Source: Granulicella sibirica (lineage in GTDB: Bacteria; Acidobacteriota; Terriglobia; Terriglobales; Acidobacteriaceae). From it: a stretch of 64,000 bases of DNA. Below are positions 24,908 to 34,772 of the stretch, piece after piece. Under the pieces are notes generated by a model. It made no database searches and had not been told where the DNA came from. It worked only from the letters and a program-made list of their open reading frames with translations. The stretch covers positions 1-64,000 of the forward strand of contig NZ_RDSM01000004.1 of assembly GCF_004115155.1 (NCBI RefSeq), read 5' to 3'. Made by a program: the position numbers and the translations under genes. Every line of letters starts with the position of its first letter. The first letter of the stretch is position 1.

Positions 24908-26233
24908 TTATTCGTACTTCAGGGTTTCTACGGGGTCGAGGCGGGCGGCACGATTGGCGGGAAGGGTGCCGAAGACGATGCCGACGATGACCGAGGTTCC
25001 GAGGGCGATGAGCGCCGACCATAGCTTAACGGGGATCTGAAAGGGCGTGAAGAGCCGGACCGAGATTGGGATTGCAAGGCCGATGAGGGTGCCGACGACG
25101 CCTCCGCTGAGCGAGAGGAAGACGGCTTCGGTCAGGAACTGGAGGCGAATTTCCTTGCTGGTCGCGCCGAGCGCCTTGCGAATGCCGATCTCTCGGATGC
25201 GGGACTGGACGTTGGCGAGCATGGAGTTCATGATGCCGACGCCGGAGACGATCAGGGTGAGGGCTGCGGCGAGGAGAAGGACGACGGTGAGCATGTCGGC
25301 GATCTTGGCCATGCTGGCGAGGAGTTCGGTGAGGGTGACGGCGTTATAGACCGACGTGGCGCGATGGCGGGACCGGATGATCTCGAGGATGCGCTTTGAG
25401 GCCGGTACCACCATGGTCGCGTCCTTCATGGTGAAGAAGATCTCCTTGACCGTATCGGTGCCGGTGAAGTAGCGGGCGACGGGGTAGGGGATGAGCAGGG
25501 TCTGCTCGCTGATCTCGGATTGGCCGTAGGTGTCGAAACTCTCTTTGAAGACGCCGATGATGGTGAAGGGGATGCCCTGGATACTGATGGTCCTGCCGAC
25601 GGCGAGGTTGTCGGAGCCGAAGATGGTTTTGGCGAGGGGTTCGACCATGACGCAGACCTTCTGGTGCAGGAGCGTGTCTTGATCGTCGAAGAAACGGCCT
25701 GATAAGACGCGAAGGTTTCGGACGATGCGGTACTCGGGGGAGACGCCGAGGATCATCGTGTCCTTGGTGGTGCCTCCGCCGACCGAGATGCTGTGGTGAT
25801 CCTCGAGCATTGGTGAGGAGGCGATGATGCCGGGAACCTGATCGAGGACGGCGTTCAGGTCTTCACGGGTCATGAAGTCGGGGGTGCTGGTGTTGTCGGG
25901 TCCGATGGTGCTGCCGCCACTGTACTGAAGCTCGATCTTGTTGGGACCGATGCTGGTGAGCTGGTCGAGGGCGTACTGCTTGCCGGTAAGGCCAAGGGTG
26001 GCGACGAGGATGATCGCGGCCGACCCAATGATCATGCCGAGCATCGTGAGCAGGAAGCGGACCTTGCTGGCCTTGAAGCTGTCGATGGCGAGGCGGAAGA
26101 CCTCGGAGAACATCATGGTGGAGCGCGCCGAAGCGAGCGTCCGGTCGAAGCTGCTTGGCTGCCGGGAGACTACCTCCGTCGGGGAGGGAGGAGCCGGAAT
26201 TCTCGCGGGTTGGGCTGGGGTCGTGGTTGCCAT
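24908..26233 (-). CDS. MacB/FtsX-type ABC transporter permease
   Basis: A 441-residue permease. After a proline-rich N-terminal tail of about 40 residues, the first helix (SKVRFLLTMLGMIIGSAAIILV) leads into a MacB-type periplasmic core domain (about 65-290), then three helices containing the FtsX signature REIGIRKALGATSKEIRLQFLTEAV and a final PANRAARLDPVETLKYE. It would need an ATPase partner and usually a membrane fusion protein; neither is next to it. The role (export of peptide, macrolide or lipoprotein) is unknown. Confidence 0.87.
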   Translation of the reverse strand: MATTTPAQPARIPAPPSPTEVVSRQPSSFDRTLASARSTMMFSEVFRLAIDSFKASKVRFLLTMLGMIIGSAAIILVATLGLTGKQYALDQLTSIGPNKIELQYSGGSTIGPDNTSTPDFMTREDLNAVLDQVPGIIASSPMLEDHHSISVGGGTTKDTMILGVSPEYRIVRNLRVLSGRFFDDQDTLLHQKVCVMVEPLAKTIFGSDNLAVGRTISIQGIPFTIIGVFKESFDTYGQSEISEQTLLIPYPVARYFTGTDTVKEIFFTMKDATMVVPASKRILEIIRSRHRATSVYNAVTLTELLASMAKIADMLTVVLLLAAALTLIVSGVGIMNSMLANVQSRIREIGIRKALGATSKEIRLQFLTEAVFLSLSGGVVGTLIGLAIPISVRLFTPFQIPVKLWSALIALGTSVIVGIVFGTLPANRAARLDPVETLKYE

Positions 26234-26403
26234 GCGCTCTGTGGAAACGGCGTTGCCTTGGGGCTAGCGGTTGTCTAACGGCTATTAGACGCTCTCCGGC
26301 ACCGGGGCGATGCGGGGATTACACATGTCGTTATCGGGAGTTTATCCCTTTCGCCAAGGGAGGAGAAGCGCCGCGTGGCGCCTGTGCTACCCTCCATGAA
26401 ACC

Positions 26404-27765
26404 ATGGCTGAACAGGAACGGGAGTTGCCGCGTGTGCTGAACGCGGCGCATGCGACTTCGATCGTCGTCGGGATCATTATCGGCAGCGGGATCTTCCTTG
26501 TGCCGCGAGAGATGATGGCCGCGGTCGGCGGTTCGGGCATGGTGTATGCGGTCTGGATCGTGGGTGGGCTGCTGTCGCTGTTTGGGGCGATGACGTATGC
26601 GGAGATCGCGGCGGCGAAGCCGATGTATGGCGGCGAGTATGCGTTCCTGCGTGAGGCGTATGGGGACGTGGTGGCGTTTCTCTACATGTGGACCTGGATC
26701 ACGATCGCAAAACCTGCCTCGATTGCGACCATTGCCGCGGGACTGATGCGGGTGCTCGGCACGTTCGCGATGTTCAGCTTTCTGGGAATGCCGGCGTTTG
26801 GTCCGCTGATGTGGAGCCAGGTGTTCGCGATCGGTGCGACGTGGCTGATTACCGGATTGAACATCATTGGGACGAGGAAATCGGGAAACGTGCAGCTTCT
26901 GCTGACCTGGCTCAAAGGGTTGCTGATCGTCGTCATTGCAGGGTTCTGTTTCCTGACGGCGGGTGGGCATGGAAGCTGGAGCAACTTCGGGACGACCTTC
27001 GCTGGGGCGCGGGGCGGGTTTTCGGGGTTTATGGTGGCGTTGATTGCTGCGCTTTGGGCTTACGACGGGTGGAGCGATGTGACGCAGATGGCCGGGGAGG
27101 TGCAGAGGCCGCAGCGGAGTCTGCCAGTGGCGCTGATCGGCGGGGTTGGGATCGTGGGCGGGCTGTACATGCTGACGAATGCCGCGATTCAGTATGTGCT
27201 GCCGGCGGCTGCGATTGCGGGGGCGGAGCGCCCGGCGGCGGATGCGATGAGGCTGGTGGCGGGTGGGGCAGGGGCGGCGCTGGTTTCAATCGGGATGGCG
27301 GTGAGCATCGGGGCGACGTTCGTGGGGTCCTCGCTGTCGGGGGCGCGGGTGCCATTTGCGGCGGCGCGAGATGGGTTGTTCTTTGAGGGGCTGGCGCATG
27401 TGTCGCCGAGGTTCCGGACGCCTTCGAGTGCGCTGATCCTGCAGGCAGTGTTGAGTTCTCTGCTACTGCTGGCGATCGGGAGATTCCAGGCGCTGTTCTC
27501 GCTTGCAATTTTCGCAGAGTGGATGTTCTATGCGCTGACGGCCAGCACGATTTTTGTCTTCAGGCGCAGGGATGCGGCGGGAGCGCGGCCCTTTAGCGTG
27601 TGGGGATATCCCGTGGTGCCGGTTTTGTTTATCGCCGCGGCGGGGGTGTTGTTGGTGTTCTCGATCATGGACCAGCCGCGGAATTCGCTGTTTGGGATGG
27701 CGGTAATCCTGCTTGGGATCCCGGTGCATGCGCTCTATCAGCGGGGGCGGCGGGCAGCCGGGTAG
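26404..27765 (+). CDS. APC-family amino acid permease
   Basis: About 453 residues from the ATG at 26404; the frame is open further upstream but MAEQERELPRVLNAAHAT starts the real family homology. Twelve hydrophobic segments and the family start VVGIIIGSGIFLVPREMM are seen. WAYDGWSDVTQMAGEVQRPQRSLP matches the helix-6/7 region of LAT/SteT-like exchangers. Probable import or exchange of neutral amino acids. It converges on the GGDEF regulator with 1 bp between. Confidence 0.85.
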   Translation: MAEQERELPRVLNAAHATSIVVGIIIGSGIFLVPREMMAAVGGSGMVYAVWIVGGLLSLFGAMTYAEIAAAKPMYGGEYAFLREAYGDVVAFLYMWTWITIAKPASIATIAAGLMRVLGTFAMFSFLGMPAFGPLMWSQVFAIGATWLITGLNIIGTRKSGNVQLLLTWLKGLLIVVIAGFCFLTAGGHGSWSNFGTTFAGARGGFSGFMVALIAALWAYDGWSDVTQMAGEVQRPQRSLPVALIGGVGIVGGLYMLTNAAIQYVLPAAAIAGAERPAADAMRLVAGGAGAALVSIGMAVSIGATFVGSSLSGARVPFAAARDGLFFEGLAHVSPRFRTPSSALILQAVLSSLLLLAIGRFQALFSLAIFAEWMFYALTASTIFVFRRRDAAGARPFSVWGYPVVPVLFIAAAGVLLVFSIMDQPRNSLFGMAVILLGIPVHALYQRGRRAAG

Positions 27766-27766
27766 G

Positions 27767-28705
27767 TTAGCTCGCGACGAGAAGCGTCGGTCCGAAGCCT
27801 GTGGCAACGAAGCGGTCGCGTCCCTCTTCCTTGGCACGGTAAAGAGCGGCATCTACCTTCTGGAGGATGTTCTCGACCGTATGAGGTGCGCCTTGCTGGC
27901 CGACGTGAAGGGCACCGGCACTGATGGTGACTTGAATGAGACCGACGCTGGTATGAAATGGCTTCGAGCTGACGGCCCTGCAGATGCGGTCGGCGCCGGC
28001 CGAGAGTGAGCCCGCACCGCAGCCGTCGAGAAGGAGAAGGAACTCTTCCCCACCGTACCGTCCCACGACATCCGCCTCGCGAACGGCAATCTTCAGGCGG
28101 CGGCCGACTTCGCGAAGGATCTCGTCGCCGACCGGGTGACCGTAGGTGTCGTTGATCTTCTTGAAGTGATCGACATCGCAGAGGATGGTGGAGAACTCTT
28201 TTTCTGGGCTAGTCAGCTTTGCAACCTCGGCGGCAAGCTGGGCCATGATTGCTCCGCGATCGAAGAGTTCTGTGAGCGAATCGTGGGTAGCCTTGAAGCG
28301 CATTTCTTCACGGGCCTCAATAAGGTGGTCTTCGAGGTTGAGGATGCGCTCGCCGGTGGTGAGGCGCGCCTTGAGTTCGAGAGGATTGCAGGGCTTAGTG
28401 AGGTAGTCGTCGGCGCCGGCGCCAAGCCCGGTAAGGAGATCTTCCTTGGTGTCCTTGGAGGTGAGCAACACAGTGTAGATATAGGCCCGGCGCGCACAGG
28501 CTCGCACGGCGCGGCAGACGGATGGGCCATCGAGTCCGGGCATCATCCAGTCAAGCAGCGCGAGGCGCGGGCCGTCTTCCTGCGTGAGAATCCGGGCGGC
28601 CTCGTCGCCGTCGGATGCTGTCAAGACCTCGTAACCACTCTGCATGAGCATGCGGCGCATCATGGTGCGAGACACGGCGTCGTCGTCGGCGATGAGGATT
28701 TTCAT
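27767..28705 (-). CDS. Response regulator with GGDEF (diguanylate cyclase) output
   Basis: A 312-residue protein. An N-terminal receiver domain (phosphoacceptor D52 in LLDWMMPG, K104 in LTKPCNP) is followed by a short helix linker and a GGDEF domain with an intact A-site, GGEEF at 218-222, and an allosteric I-site RxxD (READ, 209-212). It should make cyclic-di-GMP when phosphorylated, with product inhibition. Its start overlaps the stop of the hybrid kinase by 4 bases (ATGA), so the kinase is almost certainly its partner. Confidence 0.92.
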   Translation of the reverse strand: MKILIADDDAVSRTMMRRMLMQSGYEVLTASDGDEAARILTQEDGPRLALLDWMMPGLDGPSVCRAVRACARRAYIYTVLLTSKDTKEDLLTGLGAGADDYLTKPCNPLELKARLTTGERILNLEDHLIEAREEMRFKATHDSLTELFDRGAIMAQLAAEVAKLTSPEKEFSTILCDVDHFKKINDTYGHPVGDEILREVGRRLKIAVREADVVGRYGGEEFLLLLDGCGAGSLSAGADRICRAVSSKPFHTSVGLIQVTISAGALHVGQQGAPHTVENILQKVDAALYRAKEEGRDRFVATGFGPTLLVAS

Positions 28706-31700
28706 GAGACGACCTGCTCTCTGCAGACTTCGTCGAGTGCAGTGAGAACGCGCGGCAGTTCCTCGTTCAGCCTGTCGACATCTTCCTGCGCCTGATCCAG
28801 GTTGCCGGAGTCTCCGATCTGTTCGAGATCTGCCGCAATCGAAGAGGCATGAATGGCGGATAGATTGGCTAGGGCTCCCTTCAAGGTGTGAGCAGCCCGC
28901 TTGAGACCTTCCGCGTCGCCGGCACGGATGCAGGCGCTTACGGCCTGTAGTTGCCGAGGATAGTCGTTGCGAAAGATGTCGGAGAGTTCGGCTATGAATT
29001 CAATGTCACCGTCGATGCGTTCGAGGAGTTCGGTGACGTTGACGGACTCATGGCTCGGAGCGCTCTTGGCTTCGGCTGAAGCTGCTTCGGTCTCGGTTGG
29101 GGAGGTCTTTCGTGCCATGTATCCGTCGAGCACCTCGTCGAGTTCGACGGGCCGGATCGGCTTGGAGAGATAGCCGTCCATCCTGGCCGCGATGCAGCGT
29201 TCGCGGTCTCCTTTCATGACGAGCGCGGTCATGGCGACGATGGGCTGATGTCCCCCCGTGGTCTGCTCGTGCAGGCGGATCTTCATTGTGGCGGTGATGC
29301 CGTCCATCTCAGGCATCTGGACGTCCATGAGGACGAGATCGAAGGGTCCACGGACAACGGAGTTGAACGCCTCGCGGCCATTGTCGACGACGGTGACGGT
29401 GTGTCCCCGCTTTTCGAGGAGGCGAACCGCCAGCTTCTGGTTGACGGGATTGTCCTCGGCTAGAAGGATATTCAAGGACTTACTCACGGCTTGCTCCGCT
29501 CGCATGGATTTCTGCGTGATCATCGCGGAGTGACCGCGTGCCGTGTTACCGCCGAGCGCTCGCACGATGGCCTGGCGTAGCTCCACCTGACGGACAGGTT
29601 TTAGGAGGTAGGCGGCAATGCCGAGTTCCTGGCAGCGGGCGGCATCGCCGCGATGACCACCGGAGGAAAGCATCATGACGGTCGTGTTGGCAAGCGAATG
29701 CTCGGGACTCTTGATGATCTCCTGAACGACGGTGAACCCGTCCATCTTGGGCATGTGCATGTCGGTGAGAATGAGCCGGTAGTGCTCGCCGGAAGCACAG
29801 GCTTTGGCAACAAGGTCGAGAGCCGCAGGGCCATCGGCAGCCGATGTGGGTTCCAGCCCCCAGGTGCGCATGAGGCCTTCGAGAATGCGGCGGTTGGTCT
29901 TGTTGTCATCGATGATGAGGACACGAATGCCGGTGAGGATCTCGGAGGTCGCCGTGTCCTCGGGGCTGCGCTCGAACGGCTCTGCCTTGCGGAGGGGGAC
30001 GGTGAAGTGGAAGTGAGAGCCTTTGCCGAGCTCGCTCTCGATCCAGATGCGTCCTCCCATGATGTCGATGAGGCGGCGGGAGATCGTGAGTCCGAGGCCT
30101 GTGCCGCCGTAGACGCGCGTGGTGGAGGTATCCGCCTGGCTAAAGGACTCGAAGATGGTCTCGAGCTTGTGTGGAGCGATGCCGATGCCGGTGTCAGAGA
30201 CGGTGAAGTGGAGCTGTTCCCCGAGGCCGCTAGTTGTCTCCGTTACGAGGTGGAGGGAGACTTCGCCTTCCGATGTGAACTTGAGGGCGTTTCCGATGAG
30301 GTTGGTGGTGATCTGGCGAAGGCGTCCGGGGTCGCCGAAGACCGCTTCGGGAACGTCGGGGTTGATATCGCAGAGGAGCTCGAGGTTCTTCTCGTCGGCG
30401 CGGAGGGCGAGGGTCTTGAGGGTTGATTCGAGGCACTCGCGGATGTCGAAGCGGATATCTTCGAGGTCGACCTTGCCGGCTTCGATCTTGGAGAAGTCGA
30501 GGATGTCGTTGATGACGGAGAGGAGCGAGTCGGCCGAGAGCTTCACGGTTTCGAGGTACTCGCGCTGCTCGCGGGTGAGTTCGGTTTCGAGCGCGAGGTC
30601 GGTCATGCCGATGACGCCGTTGAGCGGAGTGCGGATCTCGTGGCTCATGTTGGCGAGGAACTCGCTCTTGGCGCGGCTTGCGGCCTCGGCGGCCTGGCGG
30701 GCCTCTTCCATCTGGCGCTCGGCGGCCTTGCGCTCGGTCACGTCATGGATGAAGGCCGCGAAGAGGTTGTTCTCGCCCATCCGGATGACAGAGAGGGCCA
30801 TTTCGGCAGGGAAACGGATGCCGGACTTATGACGGGCAATGATTTCGACACGGCCCTGAAGCGGCGCGTCGGCCTTAGCGGCGAGGAGGCTTAGGAGGCT
30901 TTCGTTCCCGCTGTTGCCGACCTCGATCATCTCTGTCGCGGCGCGTCCCATGGCTTCTTCTACGGTCCAGCCGAAGGTGGCGCATGCCTGCGCGTTCCAG
31001 TCGGTGAGGATGCCGGCGGGACTGATGCCGAGGAAGGCATCGAAGGTGGAGTCGATGATCATGCGATAACGCTCTTCGCTGCCCTCGAGTTCCTTCTCCT
31101 GATGGGAGAACTGGCGATCGACAATAGCGGACAGGAAGACGAGGCAGAGGAGCACCACCGTCACGAGGGCGATGCTAACCGCCCCGAGATCGGAGATGTT
31201 GATGGCGTGACGGAGGTCGGCCTGGTTGAGCGGCGCAGGAACGAACCTTGCGGCAGCCATGCCGAGGTAGTGCATTACCGGAATAGCAAAGCCCATCAGG
31301 AGGGCGCTAAGGCCCTTGCGCCAAGTGAAGAGAAGGGAGACGTGGCGCGACGCGAAGGTAAGACGGAGGGCTACAAACGCAATGACGACAGCCAATACGA
31401 TGGACGCCCCGACGAGAGGCATGGAGTAGACGCGGGTGGCGGGCATCCGCATGGCGGCCATGCCGATGTAGTGCATGGCAGCGACGCCGCCGCCCATGCT
31501 CAGGCTGCCGATGAATGTGGTGGCCAGGCTGAGGGTCTTGCGGCTGACGGAGTAGAGGGCTATCCCGGATGCGGCGATCGCGGCAGTCAGCGAGAGCAGA
31601 ACGGTCGGCCAGTCATAAAGGACGGGCATCTGCATGCGGAAGGCGAGCATGCCAATGTAGTGCATGGACCAGATGCCGATGCCCATGGCGACGGCACCGC

Positions 31701-31854
31701 CACCAAGCCAGGCGAGACGGGCGGCACGGGTGCGGCTCAGTGTGACGCGGCCAGCAAGGTCGAGCGCAGCATACGCAGACAGGACAGCAATAAAGACAGA
31801 GAGTGCAACAAAGGCCGGGTCGTAAAAGCCCAGCATCGCGGAACCTTCGCTCAT
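28702..31854 (-). CDS. MHYT-domain hybrid sensor histidine kinase with two receivers and Hpt
   Basis: A 1050-residue membrane kinase. Domains in order: MHYT sensor with seven hydrophobic helices and three copies of the M-H-Y-[IL]-G-M motif (about residues 8-240), a coil, PAS (about 260-375), HisKA with H405 in NMSHEIRTPLNG, HATPase_c with N, G1 and G2 boxes (IGNALKF, DTGIGI, GGTGLGL), receiver 1 (D698), receiver 2 (D844) and a C-terminal Hpt (H989 in AHTLKGA). MHYT has been proposed to sense O2, CO or NO via metal. A full phosphorelay is thus on one chain, and it can feed the GGDEF regulator encoded just after it. Confidence 0.93.
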   Translation of the reverse strand: MSEGSAMLGFYDPAFVALSVFIAVLSAYAALDLAGRVTLSRTRAARLAWLGGGAVAMGIGIWSMHYIGMLAFRMQMPVLYDWPTVLLSLTAAIAASGIALYSVSRKTLSLATTFIGSLSMGGGVAAMHYIGMAAMRMPATRVYSMPLVGASIVLAVVIAFVALRLTFASRHVSLLFTWRKGLSALLMGFAIPVMHYLGMAAARFVPAPLNQADLRHAINISDLGAVSIALVTVVLLCLVFLSAIVDRQFSHQEKELEGSEERYRMIIDSTFDAFLGISPAGILTDWNAQACATFGWTVEEAMGRAATEMIEVGNSGNESLLSLLAAKADAPLQGRVEIIARHKSGIRFPAEMALSVIRMGENNLFAAFIHDVTERKAAERQMEEARQAAEAASRAKSEFLANMSHEIRTPLNGVIGMTDLALETELTREQREYLETVKLSADSLLSVINDILDFSKIEAGKVDLEDIRFDIRECLESTLKTLALRADEKNLELLCDINPDVPEAVFGDPGRLRQITTNLIGNALKFTSEGEVSLHLVTETTSGLGEQLHFTVSDTGIGIAPHKLETIFESFSQADTSTTRVYGGTGLGLTISRRLIDIMGGRIWIESELGKGSHFHFTVPLRKAEPFERSPEDTATSEILTGIRVLIIDDNKTNRRILEGLMRTWGLEPTSAADGPAALDLVAKACASGEHYRLILTDMHMPKMDGFTVVQEIIKSPEHSLANTTVMMLSSGGHRGDAARCQELGIAAYLLKPVRQVELRQAIVRALGGNTARGHSAMITQKSMRAEQAVSKSLNILLAEDNPVNQKLAVRLLEKRGHTVTVVDNGREAFNSVVRGPFDLVLMDVQMPEMDGITATMKIRLHEQTTGGHQPIVAMTALVMKGDRERCIAARMDGYLSKPIRPVELDEVLDGYMARKTSPTETEAASAEAKSAPSHESVNVTELLERIDGDIEFIAELSDIFRNDYPRQLQAVSACIRAGDAEGLKRAAHTLKGALANLSAIHASSIAADLEQIGDSGNLDQAQEDVDRLNEELPRVLTALDEVCREQVVS

Positions 31855-32194
31855 AGGAGCCTCAATCGATCAACATGTGCGGTGGTACGCCATGAGATGA
31901 CCTGAGCGTTTCATGGGCCGCTGGCACGCAGGAATACCACCTTCGTGCGGGAAAGTACCGCGAAAGTCGGCTGCTCCTTAGGGCGAGTAGCGCTCCGAAG
32001 GTTCGGGAAGGTCTCGATTGGTTCTGCACTCGGTACTTGGGAACGCTATTTCCGCCAAAATGCGTCTTCCAGGCCACCTGCTGGGGTGCCAGGACAGGCT
32101 TCGATTGCCAATTGCCGGCCAGAGCGTTCCCGAAACGACACTACGGTATTTTGTAGGTGCTCATAATGACCGGGTCGCCAGAACGGCGTTGACG
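31855..32194. other. Intergenic region, no supported gene
   Basis: 340 bp between the kinase start and the cupin gene end. Short ORFs on both strands lack ribosome binding sites and family likeness. It must hold the kinase-operon promoter, but no clear consensus is visible. Confidence 0.5.
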
Positions 32195-32956
32195 CTACTG
32201 TCCAGCGGCCGCGGGCAGAAGGATGCGCAGGAGGTGGGCGGGGCTTGCCGGATCGGGAACGATGGTGGCGCCCTGCGCGGGGTTGAGCCAGAAGATCGCC
32301 CCAGCCTCGAGCTTTTCCTTCTTCTCGGGGTCGCCAGTGGCCAGGGAAAGCGGCGTGAGGGCAACGAGGAGTGAAGGCGTGGCGGGTACTTTGATCGGGC
32401 ATGCGGTGTGCCCGGTGCAGATAATGCGCTCGATCTGTAGATCGATGTCGGTGAACTCCAGGGAATCCTGGTTCTCTCCGAGGCTTTGCGGAGCCTTGCC
32501 GCGGAATGGTTCCTTCATTGCGAGCGCAGACTGCTTCAGCTCTACTCGCAGGAAGTCCGAGCTTGTGTCTCCCAGGTTTTCGATGCTGTGGCGTTCGGTT
32601 TGCGCAGGACTAACCCGAAAGGCCCCCTTGGTGGTGGGGGGACGTGTGACGGAGGCCGCGTTTTCGCCGGCATGATCGATGCGCAGCGGACCTGAGTCGT
32701 TCAGGTAGACGAAGACGGTCGCAAAGCTTGTGTGGTCGTGAACGGGGATCTTTTCGTGAGGTCCGTAGTGCACTCGCATGACCTCGATGGACGGGGTGTC
32801 GAGGGCGACGGTGTAATTCTTTGGCAGGGTGGCGACAGGATCCTGGGCGTGGACCGTCGCGGATGCGAGGTTGGCAGCAAGGACCACGAGGAAGAGTCTG
32901 CTCCCAAAGTGGAAGCCAGGCATGGGTTTTTTGGGGGAGGATAGGGATTGCAGCAT
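32195..32956 (-). CDS. Secreted cupin-like protein
   Basis: A 253-residue protein with a signal peptide (cleavage near VHAQD). The region about 50-130 is cupin-like: HYGPHEKIPVHDHTSFATVFVYLNDSGPLRI, with metal-type histidines (VHDH) and a later RHSIENLG strand. A second half from about 160 (IERIICTGHTACPIKVP) may be a second, degenerate cupin barrel. The function is unknown. Confidence 0.7.
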   Translation of the reverse strand: MLQSLSSPKKPMPGFHFGSRLFLVVLAANLASATVHAQDPVATLPKNYTVALDTPSIEVMRVHYGPHEKIPVHDHTSFATVFVYLNDSGPLRIDHAGENAASVTRPPTTKGAFRVSPAQTERHSIENLGDTSSDFLRVELKQSALAMKEPFRGKAPQSLGENQDSLEFTDIDLQIERIICTGHTACPIKVPATPSLLVALTPLSLATGDPEKKEKLEAGAIFWLNPAQGATIVPDPASPAHLLRILLPAAAGQ

Positions 32957-33108
32957 ATCGGGACCTACCCACGATCATCCGGCATGCCGTTCGTTCGCGC
33001 AACCGGAGAATCGCATTTCATCCGCTACTCATTTGGGTTCCGGCCGGTAACGGTATTCTTAGCTTGCGGCCCCTGGGGCTCTTCATTCCTTTCTGGACAG
33101 TGTTCTCT

Positions 33109-34449
33109 ATGCGCTTCAATCCTTGTGCCTTATTGATGTTTGCTGCCGCGACGCCTTTGCTTGCAGGTGCCCAGAACGTTCCGGCGCGCGGTCCGATGGT
33201 CGTTGTGATCAGCCTCGACGCCTTTGCTGCAGAAAGCCTGCAGGACCCGACGGAGCCTGCGCCGACCCTGCACGCGCTCATGCGTTCGGGCGCTTACGCG
33301 CGCTCCATGCAGCCGATCAACCCGACGGTGACCTGGCCGAACCACACGGCGATGATTACCGGCGTCAACGCGTCGCGCCATCATGTGATCGTGAACGGGC
33401 TGATCGAGGGGCAACGTGGTGAGGGAGCGCCCAGGGTGAACGCGGATGCGCCGAAGTCGGAGCTCGTCGCGGTCCCGACGGTCTACGATGCGGCGCACGC
33501 GGCGGGGATGACGGCGGCCGAAGTGGATTGGGTGGCGATCCATCAGCCCGGAACGATCGACTGGAGCTTCGCCGAGAAGCCGTCGGCTGACAGCCCTATC
33601 GTCCAGGACCTTATCCAGGATGGATCGATGACGCGGGCTGATCTCGGGACGTTCTTCAAGCCATCGCAGGCCTGGCGGGACCGTCTGTATACGCTCGCGG
33701 CAATTGACATTCTGCGGCGTCATCATCCGAACTTGACCCTGGTCCATCTGCTTGCGCTCGATGGGATCGAGCACAAGACGGGGTACGGAAATGATGCCGG
33801 GCACAATACGATTGCGTTTCTCGACGACCGCGTGAAGGACATTGTGGATGCGGTGCGGGACGCGGGCGATCTGGATCGCACGACCTTTCTGATCGTCTCG
33901 GACCACGGACAGCAGAGCGTGCATCATTTGCTGCATCCAAACGCTCTCCTTGTCGAACATGGGTTGCAGGGGGGAAATGCGGCAGCGAGCGCGGGTGGCG
34001 CGACGATGTGCATGGCGGATGGCGGGTTCGCGCTTATCTACCAGCAGCACGCCACCCCGGATTCGATTGCTGCGTTGAAGGCTCTCTTCGCTGGGCAGCC
34101 AGGGGTGCGGTCGGCCCTTACCCCGCAGGAGGCCGCGGCGGATGGCTGGCCGGTTCCGTCGCAGACGACGCAGGCGCCGGATCTTCTGCTTTACGCAGCG
34201 AATGATTTTGCCTTCGCAGGCGGTACTACTGGCGCATTCGTCACGGAGACCAAGGAGACTGGGCAGCATGGGTACCCGAACTCCGAACCCTTGATGCAGG
34301 CCATCTTTATCGCGTCGGGACGTGGGATTAAACCCGTCGGACAGATCCCGCCATTCCCCAACGTCGACGTCGCTTCGACGATTGCGCGGCTGCTTGGGGT
34401 TCATCTTGGTGGAGTGGATGGGCATCCGCTCGATGCCATTTTGAAATAG
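33109..34449 (+). CDS. Secreted nucleotide pyrophosphatase/phosphodiesterase (alkaline phosphatase superfamily)
   Basis: About 446 residues from the ATG at 33109, where a signal peptide starts (to LLAGAQ). Metal and active-site marks are VVVISLDAFAAE (first metal Asp), NPTVTWPNHTAMITG with the nucleophile Thr in the TWPNHT block, DGIEHKTGYG, and IVSDHGQQ with the metal D-H pair. These fit the NPP/autotaxin-like type I phosphodiesterase group. Likely substrates are nucleotides or phosphodiesters outside the cytoplasm; specificity is unknown. The gene starts about 150 bp from the divergent cupin gene. Confidence 0.85.
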   Translation: MRFNPCALLMFAAATPLLAGAQNVPARGPMVVVISLDAFAAESLQDPTEPAPTLHALMRSGAYARSMQPINPTVTWPNHTAMITGVNASRHHVIVNGLIEGQRGEGAPRVNADAPKSELVAVPTVYDAAHAAGMTAAEVDWVAIHQPGTIDWSFAEKPSADSPIVQDLIQDGSMTRADLGTFFKPSQAWRDRLYTLAAIDILRRHHPNLTLVHLLALDGIEHKTGYGNDAGHNTIAFLDDRVKDIVDAVRDAGDLDRTTFLIVSDHGQQSVHHLLHPNALLVEHGLQGGNAAASAGGATMCMADGGFALIYQQHATPDSIAALKALFAGQPGVRSALTPQEAAADGWPVPSQTTQAPDLLLYAANDFAFAGGTTGAFVTETKETGQHGYPNSEPLMQAIFIASGRGIKPVGQIPPFPNVDVASTIARLLGVHLGGVDGHPLDAILK

Positions 34450-34772
34450 GGCAGGTCGCCCCCTGCTGGCGACTCGCTTTACAAAAAACTCTGGAGCTGC
34501 GGGAAGCTGCGTTCCAAGTCTTGAAGGTCATTCGGTAGTTCCCATTGAGATTTCGCCACAGCTTTCAGCTCGCTATGGAATTTCATAGTGCAGTAACGCG
34601 TCCGTAATGTTTTCTAGGATCGGTCCGAAATCCGGTAGTTTGGACCTGATTGATTCGAAAGGCCTAGTTTTCGGGGTGTGGGTGGCCTCTGGATTGCAAG
34701 ACGGCGGGACAGGTCCGTCCTCTTGAGCCAGATTTCTTCTGGCTCCTGATTTCCTTTCTTCTAGGAGTTCGA
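34450..34772 (+). promoter_or_regulatory. 5' region of the second TonB-type receptor gene
   Basis: 323 bp without a gene. It includes a near-palindrome TATGGAATTTCATA at about 34574-34587 and a perfect hairpin GAGCCAGA/TCTGGCTC at 34725-34745 placed 27 bp before the start codon, followed by a pyrimidine-rich run and the AGGAG site. The hairpin may affect mRNA stability; the palindrome could be an operator. Both roles are inferred. Confidence 0.4.

Noticed and set aside
31945..32166. 73-codon ORF upstream of the kinase
   Set aside because: No ribosome site and no conserved pattern.
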